A stretch of 64,000 bases of DNA from JACKII01 sp963807085 (GCA_963807085.1 CAWEBB010000013.1:202470-266469); one strand, 5' to 3'; positions 28,022 to 37,457 are shown, counted from the stretch's first letter. Notes: generated by a model from the letters alone, not told the origin. Numbers and translations are program-made.

Positions 28022-30095
28022 CTAAAAGTCAGGCACGTTCGCCTTCAACTCCTCCTGCCAGACGGTTGCCACGCTGTCGCTCGGAGCGCGCCAGTCGCCG
28101 CGCGGGCTGAGCGCCCCACCGGGCGATACTTTCGGCCCGTTCGGCAGCGCCGAGCGCTTGAACTGGCTGAAGGCAAAGAAGCGCCAGAGGAATTTCTCCA
28201 GCCAACCGCGAATGGTGGCCAAGTCGTAAGCGTTTTTCTTTGCCTCCGGAAAGCCAGCCGGCCATGCGCCCTCGGCCGCGTCCCGCCAGGCGTGCCAGGC
28301 GATGAACGCAACTTTGGACGGGCGCTGGCCAAAGCGAATGATGTGATGCAGGAAGAAGTCGTTCAACTCGTAGGGACCGATCTTGTCTTCCGTGCTTTGG
28401 ATACCGGCTTCCGCTTCGGCGGGGATCAGTTCAGGTGAAATCTCGGTGGCGAGAATGGCCTCTAGCACCTGGTTGGCATCTGCGGAGAACTGCCCGGATT
28501 CGCGCGCGACCCAGCGAATCAGGTACTGGATCAACGTTTTCGGTACGCCGGCATTGACCCCGTAATGGCTCATTTGATCGCCCACGCCATAGGTGCACCA
28601 CCCGAGCGCAAGTTCCGACAGGTCGCCCGTGCCGATCACAAAACCTTTGTGGTGGTTTGCCAGCCGGAACAGATAGTCGGTGCGCAGGCCCGCCTGGGTA
28701 TTCTCAAAGGCGATGTCGTAGACGTTTTCGCCGTCAGCATAGGGATGGCCGATATCACGCAGCATCTGGCGAGCGGCGGGGCGAATATCTATTTCTTCCG
28801 CCGTCACGCCGAGCGCGCGCATTAACTTCCACGCATTGCCTTTGGTGGTCTCGCCGGTCGCGAAACCCGGCAGCGTGTAGGCCAGGATGGCCGTGCGTGG
28901 CAGACCCAGCCTGTCGCAGGCTGTAGCCGCGACGATCAGCGCATGAGTTGAATCAGCCCCCCGAGACGCCGATCACCAGTTTCTGCGCGCCGGTCGCTTC
29001 GATGCGGCGGCGCAGGCCCTCTACCTGGATATTGTAAGCCTCATAGCAGTCATGGTCGAGCTTGTCCTGCCGGTTCGGCACGAACGGGAAGCGGCGCACA
29101 TGCCGCTTCAGGCCGACATCGCCCAAGGCCGGTCGATGGGCGAACGCGATGCGGCGAAACTTGACCCCGCCGTTGCGGCTTGCCGCGCCAGCGGACGTCG
29201 GCGAAGGTCGAGGTGCGTATCCGCTCTGCCGTCAAACGTTCAGTGTCCACGTCCGCGATGCAGAGTTGCGGCTCCAGGGAAAAACGCACCGCATCTGCCA
29301 GCATTTCGCCCAGTTCGTAGATCGCACCCTGGCCATCCCAGGCCAAGTCGGTCGTGCTTTCGCCCGGTCCGGCGGCGGAATAGACATAGGCTGCCATGGC
29401 CCGCATGGACTGGCCTGCGAGAGCAGGTGCCGGTCGTCCGCTTTGCCGATGGTGATGTTCGACGCCGAGAGGTTGGCCAGAATCAGCGCGCCGGCCAGCG
29501 CCGCTTCGGAGGAAGGAGGAATCGCGGCCCAGTAGTCTTCGCAAATTTCAATATGGAAGGTGAGAGCGGGGAAGTCGCTCGCCTCGAAAATAAGGTCAGT
29601 ACCAAAAGCTACTGCCTCTCCGCCGAGAGACATAGTCTCGCCCTTGATATCGCGGCCATGGACGAACCAGCGCTTCTCGTAATATTCGCGGTAGTTCGGC
29701 AGGTAGGACTTCGGCACGATCCCGAGGAATCGTCCCCGCGAAAGGGCGACGGCGCAGTTGTAAAGGCTGCCGCGAAAGCGCAGCGGCGCGCCGACCAGGA
29801 CGACAGGCGAGAGCTCTTCGCTTGCCTGGCGGATGTCCTCCAATGCCTGCTCTACAGCGTCCAGCAAGGCCGTTTGCAGGTGCAGGTCGTCAATGGCGTA
29901 GGAGGAGACGCACAGTTCCGGGAATACCAGCAGATCGACGCTTTCGGAGTGCGCCTTCCGGGCCTCGGCGATGATGTTAGTGGTGTTGAAGGCCACATCC
30001 CCCGGGCGGCCCCGCGGCGCGCTGGTGGCGATGCGTACAAACCCATGCCGCCGCATGGCATAAAACAATTCTGGGCCGGTAGTTTTGAAAGGCAC
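28022..30095 (-). pseudogene. nadE: Glutamine-dependent NAD+ synthetase, frameshifted
   Basis: This is a long-form NadE of about 690 residues. The GTG at 30095 follows an AGGAG site and begins the nitrilase-type glutaminase domain: RRHGFVRIATSAP, LLVFPELCVSSYAI (catalytic Glu), then YLPNYREYYEKRWF and FHIEICEDYWAAI (catalytic Cys). The synthetase domain follows: TGAQKLVIGVSGG (ATP loop) and LRTDYLFRLANHHKGFVIGT, then ELALGWCTYGVGDQMSHYGV. Frame breaks lie near 29390, 29160 and 28955. NadE is normally essential, so either these are sequence errors or another copy exists. The IS1380 end is only 16 bases after the stop. Confidence 0.8.
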
Positions 30096-30180
30096 GCGCG
30101 TTTCTCCTGGCGACGTGGGCCGGTCGCCCACGCAGTCGAAGCCAATTATAGCCCCCCAATCTCTCCGCGGCGAGCGCTAG

Positions 30181-30465
30181 CTATCCGCCGCTCATCGCCG
30201 TCAGGATGTAGATCGTTTCACCTGGAGGAAGCTTCGTCTGTAAGGTCGCTCGCCTGCCATCGACAAAGATGTTGATATGCTTGCGGATCGCCGGACTGGT
30301 ATCGCGCAGGCGGTCGCGCATGCCGGGCCAGCGCTCGTCGAGGGCCAATAGCAACTCATCGACCGTTGCCGCCTTGAGTTTGACTCGCGTTGGCGCGTCC
30401 GGAAACAGGCTGGCGAAAGGCCGGGGTAAAATTGCCGTCACATCGGGTGGCGGTTTACGGTCCAT
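30181..30465 (-). CDS. MoaD/ThiS-family sulfur carrier
   Basis: A 94-residue ubiquitin-fold protein ending in the carrier motif AMSGG, whose terminal glycine would be thiocarboxylated. Upstream blocks are LFPDAPTRVKLKAATVDELL and HINIFVDGRRATLQTKLPPG. It starts 9 bases after the stop of the BNR-repeat gene, so the two form one transcript. No MoaE or ThiG gene is nearby, so the acceptor pathway is unknown. Confidence 0.82.
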   Translation of the reverse strand: MDRKPPPDVTAILPRPFASLFPDAPTRVKLKAATVDELLLALDERWPGMRDRLRDTSPAIRKHINIFVDGRRATLQTKLPPGETIYILTAMSGG

Positions 30466-30474
30466 TTTGGTACC

Positions 30475-31557
30475 TCAGCCGCCGGTCCGCATGGCTTCAA
30501 CGGAAAGGATTGTCGGCAGATGCTCCGCAATCCGTGTCCAGTTCTCGCCTTCGTCGCCGCTTGCGTAAACCTCGCCGGAAGTCGTACCGAAATAGAGCCC
30601 GGCCTCTGTTTGACTGTCCGTTGCCATCGCCTGACGCAGCACCGAGAGATAGGCGTTTTGCTGTGGCAACCCGCTACGAAGAGCGCGCCAGGTCTTGCCT
30701 GCGTCATCGGTGCGCCAAACCGCGGCCTGTCCGTTCAGGGAAAAGCGTCCGCCGATGTCGCTGTTCAGGGGAAAAAGAAAGAGCGTATCTGGATCGCGCG
30801 GATGGGCGATGGCCGGAAAGCCAAAGGTGGAGGGCAGGCCAGGCTCGATGCTTTCCCAGGAGACGCCGGCATTGTCGCTGCGGTACATGCCACAATGGTT
30901 CTGCTGATAAAGCCGGTCCGGCATGCCCGCAGCCATGGCAAGCGCGTGCACGCACTGCCCGAATTCCGGATAGCGCTGTTCTTCCGGGGCATAGTCCTGC
31001 CGAGTGCCCTGGTTGCGCATCTCCCAGGTTTGGCCGCCATCAGTCGACGCCAGCACGCCGACCGCCGAAATGCCGATCCAAAGCCGGTCGCGCTCGGAAG
31101 GGTGCACCAGGATATGATGCAGGATTAGCCCCGCGCCGCCCGGCATCCATTCCAGCCGGGTCGGGTGCGACTGCAAGCCATCCAGATGCTGCCATCTCTC
31201 GCCATTGTCGCTGCTGAGGAACAAGCCGGCCGGTTGAACGCCCGCGTAGAGACGGTCGCCATCCAATGTCAAACTCCAAACGGCATTGATGGGCGTTTCG
31301 CCCTCAGCATAAGCGAGGCCGGCGCTGGAATGCGTCCAGGTCTTGCCGATGTCGGTGGACTTCCAGACCGCTGGCCCGAACCATTCATTGCCCCCGCCCG
31401 CATAGATCGCGCCGCTTGCCGGATCGGCGACCGCGTGATTGATTGGCCAAGTTTCACAATAGGGGCCGGCAACTGCCCATCTATTGCGTGATGTTCCACC
31501 GTCGAGGATAAACAGGCCCTTTTTAGTGCCAACCAAAAGACGGACATGGACACCCAT
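30475..31557 (-). CDS. BNR/sialidase-like beta-propeller protein
   Basis: A 360-residue protein starting at ATG 31557 (GGAG site); it has no signal peptide and begins MGVHVRLLVGTKKGLFILD. Asp-box repeats appear several times: VWKSTDIGKTWTHSS, LFLSSDNGERWQHLD, VLASTDGGQTWEMR, MYRSDNAGVSWESIE, VWRTDDAGKTWRALR and VYASGDEGENWTRIA. This fits a six- or seven-blade propeller often labelled exo-alpha-sialidase, but sialidase active-site residues are not evident. The gene pair with MoaD/ThiS recurs in proteobacteria; role unknown. Confidence 0.8.
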   Translation of the reverse strand: MGVHVRLLVGTKKGLFILDGGTSRNRWAVAGPYCETWPINHAVADPASGAIYAGGGNEWFGPAVWKSTDIGKTWTHSSAGLAYAEGETPINAVWSLTLDGDRLYAGVQPAGLFLSSDNGERWQHLDGLQSHPTRLEWMPGGAGLILHHILVHPSERDRLWIGISAVGVLASTDGGQTWEMRNQGTRQDYAPEEQRYPEFGQCVHALAMAAGMPDRLYQQNHCGMYRSDNAGVSWESIEPGLPSTFGFPAIAHPRDPDTLFLFPLNSDIGGRFSLNGQAAVWRTDDAGKTWRALRSGLPQQNAYLSVLRQAMATDSQTEAGLYFGTTSGEVYASGDEGENWTRIAEHLPTILSVEAMRTGG

Positions 31558-31649
31558 CTCTGTATTCTCCGCGAATGGCGCGGGCTTTGCCACGCCGCTT
31601 GCCTGTCACTGCTATAATGGCTCTCGTTGCCATAGCTGGCGGCAGATTG

Positions 31650-31673
31650 GTTGACATGTGGGTTGATGTCAAC
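31650..31673. promoter_or_regulatory. Inverted repeat operator overlapping a sigma-70-like -35
   Basis: GTTGACAT (31650-31657) and ATGTCAAC (31666-31673) form a perfect 8-bp inverted repeat separated by 8 bases. The TTGACA within the left arm can act as a -35 box with ATATAT 17 bases downstream as -10. It lies between the divergent BNR and MarR genes, so it is the probable site for MarR autoregulation. Confidence 0.6.
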
Positions 31674-31684
31674 ATATATGGTGG

Positions 31685-32158
31685 ATGGATGACACCAATT
31701 CGATGCCAACGGCAATGCGCGGCGATCTTCCGCTCTCCACCACCCGTGAAGTGCGTGACCGCTGCATCTGTCTGCACCTCCAACGCGCCACCCGTGCCAT
31801 CGCACGCCGGTTCGACCAGGCTTTGCGACCGTTTGGGCTGACGAACGGGCAATTCTCGTTGCTGATGGCGCTCAATTGGCAGAGTCCGCCGCGAATGAAG
31901 GATGTTGCCGCGTTTCTGGCGATGGACCGGACAACTTTGACCGCCACGTTGAAGCCGCTGGAGCGCCGGGGCATGGTCCAGGTGATGCCAGACGCAGCCG
32001 ACCGGCGCAGCCGGTTGCTCTACATTACCGACGCTGGCCGGGATGCGCTCGTGGCGGCGTTGGATACGTGGCGCGCCACCCATGACGAAATCGACGCGCT
32101 GGTTGCCGACGGTTCTCTTGACGAAATGCGGGCTGGCCTCGAATTGCTGGCGCGGTAA
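31685..32158 (+). CDS. MarR-family transcriptional regulator
   Basis: A 157-residue winged-helix regulator: RFDQALRPFGLTNGQFSLLM, MKDVAAFLAMDRTTLTATLK (recognition helix) and RRGMVQVMPDAADRRSRLLY (wing). The first ATG at 31685 is only five bases after the predicted -10 box, so translation may begin at a later Met (31703 or 31715), or the transcript has almost no leader. It probably represses the divergent BNR-MoaD genes and itself through the adjacent inverted repeat. Confidence 0.85.
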   Translation: MDDTNSMPTAMRGDLPLSTTREVRDRCICLHLQRATRAIARRFDQALRPFGLTNGQFSLLMALNWQSPPRMKDVAAFLAMDRTTLTATLKPLERRGMVQVMPDAADRRSRLLYITDAGRDALVAALDTWRATHDEIDALVADGSLDEMRAGLELLAR

Positions 32159-32186
32159 TTGCGGCGCCAGTTGCGAGATCCATACG

Positions 32187-33266
32187 TCAGGTCGGCCCGT
32201 CAGTTCGGCGGACTTCACCCGCGATCTCGCGAACGGCGGTCAGCGCCTTGTCCACCTTGGCCTCGTCCACGTCCAGGTGGGTGACGGCGCGCATCAGGCC
32301 CTTGGGTCCATAGCCCGCGCCGATGCGCACGCCTTTTTCCAGCAGGCGCCTGTTCATCTCCACATTGGCGATGCCAATGCCGCTCGCGTCGAAGAACACC
32401 ATGTTGGTCGCGATCTCCGGCGGGTCCAGCAGGATGCCTTCGATCTGCGCCAGGCCCCGGGCCAAACGGCGGGCGTTCGCGTGATCCTCGGCCAGGCGGT
32501 CGATGTGATGCTCCAGGGCATAAACTCCCGCCGCCGCTATAATCCCCGCCTGCCGCATGGAGCCGCCGAACTGATGCTTCCAGTGCCAGGCCTCGTCGAT
32601 CAGATCCCTGGAGCCGACCAGCACCGCGCCGACCGGGCAGCCAAGGCCCTTGGAGAGGTCGATCCAGGTGGTATCAAAAAGTTGGGCGTAGTCCTTGGCC
32701 AAGCGGCCGCTGGCAACCGCCGCATTCAACAGGCGCGCGCCGTCCATGTGCATGGCAAGTCCCAGTTCGCGTGCGGCGTCGGAAACACCCTTCATGGTTT
32801 CATAGGGCCAGACCGCGCCGCCCCCGAAATTGCTGGTTTGTTCGACCGAAACCACTTTCGCTGCCACGCGATTGTGCTTGTAGGGGCGAATCGCGCCGCG
32901 CACTTGATCGGCCGTAAAGATGCCTTGTTCCCCCTTCAGCGTGATCATCATGGCGCCGGAAAGGGCGGCCGGGCCGCCTGCCTCCGCATGAATCGGGTGG
33001 GCGAGTTCGTCCAAGATCACGCCATCGCCCTGACGGCAATAGAGACGGTAGGCGATGGCGTTGCACATGGTGCCGGAGGGCACGTAGACCGCGGCCTCAT
33101 GCCCCGTCAGTTCGCAGGCCAGTTCGCAGAGCCGATTGACAGTCGGATCCTCGCCCGCCTGTTCGTCCCCGACCTCTGCATTGGCCATGGCCTGGCGCAT
33201 GCCGGCGGTGGGGCGGGTGCTGGTATCGCTGCCGAAGTCGATTTCGATTGCTGATGGGGCGGGCAT
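32187..33266 (-). CDS. Low-specificity L-threonine aldolase
   Basis: The 359-residue PLP enzyme of fold type I begins IEIDFGSDTSTRPTAGMRQA. It has GEDPTVNRLCELACELTGHE and VPSGTMCNAIAYRL. The PLP Lys is in TWIDLSKGLGCPVGAVLVGS. Family members (LtaE, GLY1) cleave threonine or allo-threonine to glycine and acetaldehyde, though related beta-hydroxyaspartate or beta-eliminating lyases cannot be excluded. Convergent with marR; single gene. Confidence 0.88.
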   Translation of the reverse strand: MPAPSAIEIDFGSDTSTRPTAGMRQAMANAEVGDEQAGEDPTVNRLCELACELTGHEAAVYVPSGTMCNAIAYRLYCRQGDGVILDELAHPIHAEAGGPAALSGAMMITLKGEQGIFTADQVRGAIRPYKHNRVAAKVVSVEQTSNFGGGAVWPYETMKGVSDAARELGLAMHMDGARLLNAAVASGRLAKDYAQLFDTTWIDLSKGLGCPVGAVLVGSRDLIDEAWHWKHQFGGSMRQAGIIAAAGVYALEHHIDRLAEDHANARRLARGLAQIEGILLDPPEIATNMVFFDASGIGIANVEMNRRLLEKGVRIGAGYGPKGLMRAVTHLDVDEAKVDKALTAVREIAGEVRRTDGPT

Positions 33267-33538
33267 CGCTGTTCAAGTCTCACGGGGTGAAGGGGCAGAC
33301 AGAGGTTAGCAAATGGCCCGGGCTTTGCCTATCGGGTCGGCGTCGGTGGCACGACGCTCGGCAGGGGCGTCTTCGCGGGGCCGATGGGGCGGCCGATCGG
33401 ATTATGTGCGGGTGGCAGGCGACAAGTTAAGGGTCGCCACCGCCAGCAGGTGTGAGACATGCCACAGCAGGCGTCCTTGGTCCTGCACTAGTCTAGTCTC
33501 GAGGTTTCGAGAGCAGGACAGCATATGGAGCTACTGTT

Positions 33539-34438
33539 ATGCGAGGATTTCAATGTCCTACCAGGTTTCGTCAGAGGCTAGCCATCGCTGCGGGCGCTGT
33601 ATCGGTGCTGGCACTGGTTGCGCAGGCAGCCAGCGCCTTCAATTTCTTTGGCATTTACTGGGAAATGAAGAAGGGCGGCAGGTATGAAGCGGTCGCTTTG
33701 GGAATTCCCGGAAGCGATATCCAAAAAGCCTTCGACATGCATGCGGATGAGGGCAAGGTTCCGACCCGGTTCGAGGGCTACGAGGCCGACGGCAAGCCAT
33801 TCTTCAACTTGGTGTTCCGCAAGAAGGGCGGAGGTGCATGGGCTGCGCGGCACGGGATGAGTGGCAAGGGCTTCCAGAACTTCTTCGACGAACAAGCTGG
33901 CAGGGGCCGTTGCCTGCGTTCGCTGGATGTCTATCGATCGGGCAGTTCCGCCCGCTATGTTGCGATCTTCAAGACCAATAACTGCAGCAATCAAGTTGTT
34001 TATCACGGCGTCTCGCGAAACGAGCACCAGGCTCGCTTCAATGACATCACGCAGAAAGGCTGGGTTCCGGTCAATGTCTCTGTCGCGATCGTGGACCGCA
34101 AACGCGTGTACGCCGCCTTCTATGTAAAGAAGAAGGGGCCATTCGTCGCCAGATCGTTAATGACAGCCAACGACCTGGGCCAAGAGAACCGCAAACAGTT
34201 CGAGGCGGGACTTCGGCCAGTTTATCTGAACGCCTATACAAACGAGAGTGGCAAGGTATATTTCTCCGCCATCTGGCGCGATGTGAGAGACGCCAAGGTG
34301 TCGGTCGGCGGCAAGGACACAGCCGGCTTGCTGGCAGTGGCTGATGAAGCAACCGAAAATGGGCTGGTGACCCGATACGTCACCGGCTATGGTGTGAGCG
34401 GCAAGCATCGGTTCCACGTTGCCCTGATCAAACCATAA
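33539..34438 (+). CDS. Secreted protein of five tandem ~45-aa repeats (polyglycine hydrolase-like)
   Basis: This is a 299-residue product with an N-terminal signal (RLAIAAGAVSVLALVAQAAS). The rest is five degenerate repeats. Each has a helix, then G-x-x-P or similar, then a beta strand ending in an F-x-A-I/V-W/F-like block: NLVFRKKGG, YVAIFKTNN, YAAFYVKKK, YFSAIWRD and FHVALIKP. This is the pattern of the bacterial tandem repeat domain found in polyglycine hydrolase-like proteins. There is no serine hydrolase domain, so it is a stand-alone repeat scaffold. Cellular role unknown; export to the periplasm or outside is expected. Confidence 0.65.
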   Translation: MRGFQCPTRFRQRLAIAAGAVSVLALVAQAASAFNFFGIYWEMKKGGRYEAVALGIPGSDIQKAFDMHADEGKVPTRFEGYEADGKPFFNLVFRKKGGGAWAARHGMSGKGFQNFFDEQAGRGRCLRSLDVYRSGSSARYVAIFKTNNCSNQVVYHGVSRNEHQARFNDITQKGWVPVNVSVAIVDRKRVYAAFYVKKKGPFVARSLMTANDLGQENRKQFEAGLRPVYLNAYTNESGKVYFSAIWRDVRDAKVSVGGKDTAGLLAVADEATENGLVTRYVTGYGVSGKHRFHVALIKP

Positions 34439-34743
34439 CATCATGTGGGCCGGTCGACCGGGCAAACGCCTGTTCGGCCGGCGACATCTTTGCTATTGTT
34501 CAGGCATCGAACAGCATAGGAACTGATTGCCATGTTAGGTTAAGAAGACGATGGCGATGTGTAAGTCGAACGGGCTTCGTCACCACATTGGGCATCTATC
34601 TGCTCTGCGGGCTGATCATCTTCTTGATTTTCCATTTGGCAAGTCATGAATATTATTAGTCAGTCTCGCGGCATCTGGCCTATCGGCCGCCAAGCCTTTA
34701 GGCTGGTTGCGAGGTTTGAACAACAAAAAACCAGGGAAAGCCC
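34439..34743 (+). other. Intergenic, possible tiny membrane peptide
   Basis: About 300 bases without a convincing gene. One frame ending in TAG at 34657-34659 reads TLGIYLLCGLIIFLIFHLAS then HEYY, a clear transmembrane segment. It lacks an ATG, GTG or good ribosome site in frame; the ATG at 34551 reads a different frame. A one-base error could join them. Otherwise nothing is seen here. Confidence 0.3.
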
Positions 34744-36351
34744 ATGTCCACTTACGACTATATCGTTGTCGGCGCCGGGTCCGCCGGTTGTGTCCTGGCA
34801 GCGCGTCTGAGCGAAGATCAATCCAAGAGCGTGCTGCTCTTGGAGGCCGGCCCCGAGGACAAGTCGATGTGGGTCGACATTCCGGCCGGCTTTACCAGGC
34901 TGCTCAATCATAAAACGCTCAACTGGAACTATGAGACGGAGCCGGATCCGGGCATGCACAACCGGCGGATTCCCATTCCGCGGGGCAAGATGCTGGGCGG
35001 GTCATCGTCGATCAACGGCATGCTGTACGTGCGCGGCAATCCGCTGGATTACAACTCGTGGAGCCAACTCGGCAACCGCGGCTGGTCCTATGAAAGCGTT
35101 TTGCCTTATTTCAAAAAGTCGGAAAATTTCGAAGGCGATGGCGACGACACCCGCGGCAAGGGCGGCCTGCTGAACGTCGCGCCAATGCGGGAGCATCACG
35201 TGATCTGTGACGCCTGGATCAAGGCGGCAGGCGCCGAAGGCTTCCCGATCAACAAAGACTACAACAACGGCCATCAGGAAGGGTTTGGATACTATCAGGT
35301 GACGCAGAAAAACGGGAAGCGGCACTCGGTGGCTCGCGCCTTTCTGGACCCCGCCAAGGGCCGCAAGAACCTGCATATTGTTACGGGCGCCATGACCGAG
35401 CGGGTGGTGTTGGAGGGCAAAAAGGCTGTGGGTGTCGAATATTCCGTCGGCGGCAAGAAAGAGATCGCAAACGCCGGGCGCGAGGTTATCGTCTGCGCCG
35501 GCTCGGTATCCTCTCCCGGCATTCTGGAACATTCCGGCATCGGCCGTCCTGAGGTGCTGAAGGCGCTCGGCATCGACGTGCTGCACGAGTTGTCGGGTGT
35601 CGGCGAAAATTACGGCGACCACTGCGCGCCCCGCATGCGCTGGCGTGTGACGCAGCGTATTACCCTGAACGAGCAGAGCCGCGGCCTCAACCTGGCGAGA
35701 GAAGTGCTCAAATATTACACGAGCGGCAGGGGTATTCTGACCCTGACCGCAGGTGTCTGTTATGGCTTTGTCAAAACCAGCGAGCATGTGGAAGAGCCGG
35801 ACATGCAGTTCCACTTCGCGCCGGCATCATACGGCACGGCGGCGACGCGCCTGCTGGAGAAAGAGCCGGGCATGACGACGGTGATCGGTCAGTGCCGCCC
35901 TGAGAGCCGCGGTTCGATCCACATCAAGTCCGCCCAGGTTGGTGAAGCTCCGGCAATCCGCCCTAACTTTCTGTCCGTGAAAGCGGACCAGGATTGCACG
36001 GTGGCGGGCCTGCAGATGGCGCGACGGATCATTGAAAACCCGGTTATGGACCCGTATCGGCGGTTCGAGGTGGCGCCGGGCCCGGATTGCAACACCTATG
36101 ACGAGTGGCTGGATTTCGCCCGCTCCAATGCCCAGACCACCTATCACGTGGTCGGTACCTGTAAGATGGGTCCGGAGCACGATCGCAATGCGGTGGTCGA
36201 CGATCAATTGCGGGTGCACGGCATTCAGGGACTGCGGGTGATCGACGCTTCCATCATGCCGACGGTGCCTAGCGGCAACACGAACGCCCCAACCATTATG
36301 GTGGCCGAAAAGGGCGCGGACCTGATCAAAGAAGCCGCCGCTGCTAACTGA
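34744..36351 (+). CDS. GMC-family FAD oxidoreductase (choline dehydrogenase-like)
   Basis: An intact 535-residue GMC flavoprotein: the FAD motif DYIVVGAGSAGCVLAARLSE at the N-terminus, then the GMC signature RGKMLGGSSSINGMLYVRGN, and VIVCAGSVSSPGILEHSGIG. The C-terminal active-site region has TTYHVVGTCKMGPEHDRNAV and VIDASIMPTVPSGNTNAPTI, with the catalytic His. It oxidises a primary alcohol; choline is only the best-known substrate. No betaine aldehyde dehydrogenase or BetI neighbours it, so a non-choline alcohol is likely. Confidence 0.88.
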   Translation: MSTYDYIVVGAGSAGCVLAARLSEDQSKSVLLLEAGPEDKSMWVDIPAGFTRLLNHKTLNWNYETEPDPGMHNRRIPIPRGKMLGGSSSINGMLYVRGNPLDYNSWSQLGNRGWSYESVLPYFKKSENFEGDGDDTRGKGGLLNVAPMREHHVICDAWIKAAGAEGFPINKDYNNGHQEGFGYYQVTQKNGKRHSVARAFLDPAKGRKNLHIVTGAMTERVVLEGKKAVGVEYSVGGKKEIANAGREVIVCAGSVSSPGILEHSGIGRPEVLKALGIDVLHELSGVGENYGDHCAPRMRWRVTQRITLNEQSRGLNLAREVLKYYTSGRGILTLTAGVCYGFVKTSEHVEEPDMQFHFAPASYGTAATRLLEKEPGMTTVIGQCRPESRGSIHIKSAQVGEAPAIRPNFLSVKADQDCTVAGLQMARRIIENPVMDPYRRFEVAPGPDCNTYDEWLDFARSNAQTTYHVVGTCKMGPEHDRNAVVDDQLRVHGIQGLRVIDASIMPTVPSGNTNAPTIMVAEKGADLIKEAAAAN

Positions 36352-36370
36352 TTCAGCGGCCCTCCAGACG

Positions 36371-36394
36371 GGGTCGGTTCGGAACCGCCGACCC
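36371..36394 (+). terminator. Hairpin after the GMC oxidoreductase
   Basis: GGGTCGG (36371-36377) pairs with CCGACCC (36388-36394); the interior GGTTCGGAACC is itself self-complementary. It begins 20 bases after the stop. No T-run follows, so this is a probable rather than certain terminator. Confidence 0.45.
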
Positions 36395-36561
36395 AGGCAA
36401 GGCTGGTGGCCGGACTGGGCTGTTGACCGTCAAGCATATATGGGAGATGCCGGACGAAACTGTTCGCGCGCGTTAAGACAGGGCCTGTCGGATACAGGAT
36501 TCCCATGGGTGGGCAAATCGTGATTATGGGATGGCCCGCCCCTCTCCGGAGCAATCATTTA

Positions 36562-37457
36562 GAGCGCGTTTGAGAAGGGGATACCATCGGGGCAAATCAC
36601 GTGATTCATGGGCAGTCGGCTTTCCGAACATGAGGCCCGACGCCGATGCCCCGATCCAAGAGACGCAAGCCTTACCCTACCGATCTGACCGACAGCCAAT
36701 GGGCTATCCTGGAGCCGTTGATCCCGGACGCAAAGCCCGGTGGACGGCCGCGGAAAGCCTACAAGCGCCGGATCGTCGAGGCCATTCTCTATCAACTTTG
36801 AGCCGGGTCTGCATGGCGGTTGCTGCCGCATGATTTCCCGCCCTGGCAGACGGTCTACTACTATCTGCGCCGCTGGCAGGCCGAGGGTGTCTGGACGACC
36901 GTTAATCATACGCTGCTGATGGCCGACCGGGAGCGCGCCGGGAGGGAAGCCTCTCCCACCGCCGCCATCATCGATAGCCAGTCCGTGCGCAGCGCGGATC
37001 AAAAAGGGGGCGGAAAGGCTTCGATGCGGGCAAGAAAATCCACGGCCGCAAGCGCCATATCCTGACCGATACTGATGGGCGTCTGTTGCGGGTCGAGGTG
37101 CATGGTGCCGATGTGCAGGATCGCGACGGCGCCAAAGGCCTGCTGCAGCACTCGCGCAGCCTCTATCCCTTCGTCGAGCGGGTCTTTGCGGACGGCGGTT
37201 ATGCCGGAAAGCTGGTCGTCTGGGCCAAGGACAAAGCCAACCTCGTGCTTGAATTCGTCCGCCGCATGCCATGGGCGGAAGGCTTCGTCGTCATCAAACG
37301 GCGCTGGGTCGTCGAACGCACCTTCGCGTGGATCATGAAGTGCCGGAGGCTCGTCCGGAACTACGAGCAGCTTCCCGCCGTCGCTGAAACCCTGATCGTC
37401 ATCGCTGCATCTGCTACGCTGCTCCGGCGCTGGCCGTGATGCTTCTCAAACACGCTC
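36562..37457 (+). mobile_element. IS5-family (IS427-like) element
   Basis: The 896-bp element has ends GAGCGCGTTTGAGAAG (left) and CTTCTCAAACACGCTC (right), a 16-bp inverted repeat with one mismatch. TA flanks both sides as the short target duplication expected for this group. Confidence 0.85.
36646..37439 (+). pseudogene. IS5/IS427-group transposase, stop codon plus frame change
   Basis: OrfA starts at ATG 36646: YPTDLTDSQWAILEPLIPDA, then a TGA replaces a codon in AILYQL-AGSAWRLLP (near 36799). OrfA continues to TAAIIDSQSVRSADQKGGGK with the first catalytic Asp. The frame then changes by -1 at a CAAAAAGGGGGCGG tract near 37005, and OrfB reads FDAGKKIHGRKRHILTDTDG to WVVERTFAWIMKCRRLVRNY. 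The frame change is probably programmed; the TGA is probably a real disabling mutation. Confidence 0.8.

Noticed and set aside
29052..30275. A 407-codon plus-strand frame
   Set aside because: Antisense to the NAD synthetase; only the minus strand shows enzyme motifs.
34514..34535. GGAACTGATTGCC as an EcfG promoter before the GMC gene
   Set aside because: The -10 position reads TTAA/GTTA at the wrong spacing and it is over 200 bases from the gene.
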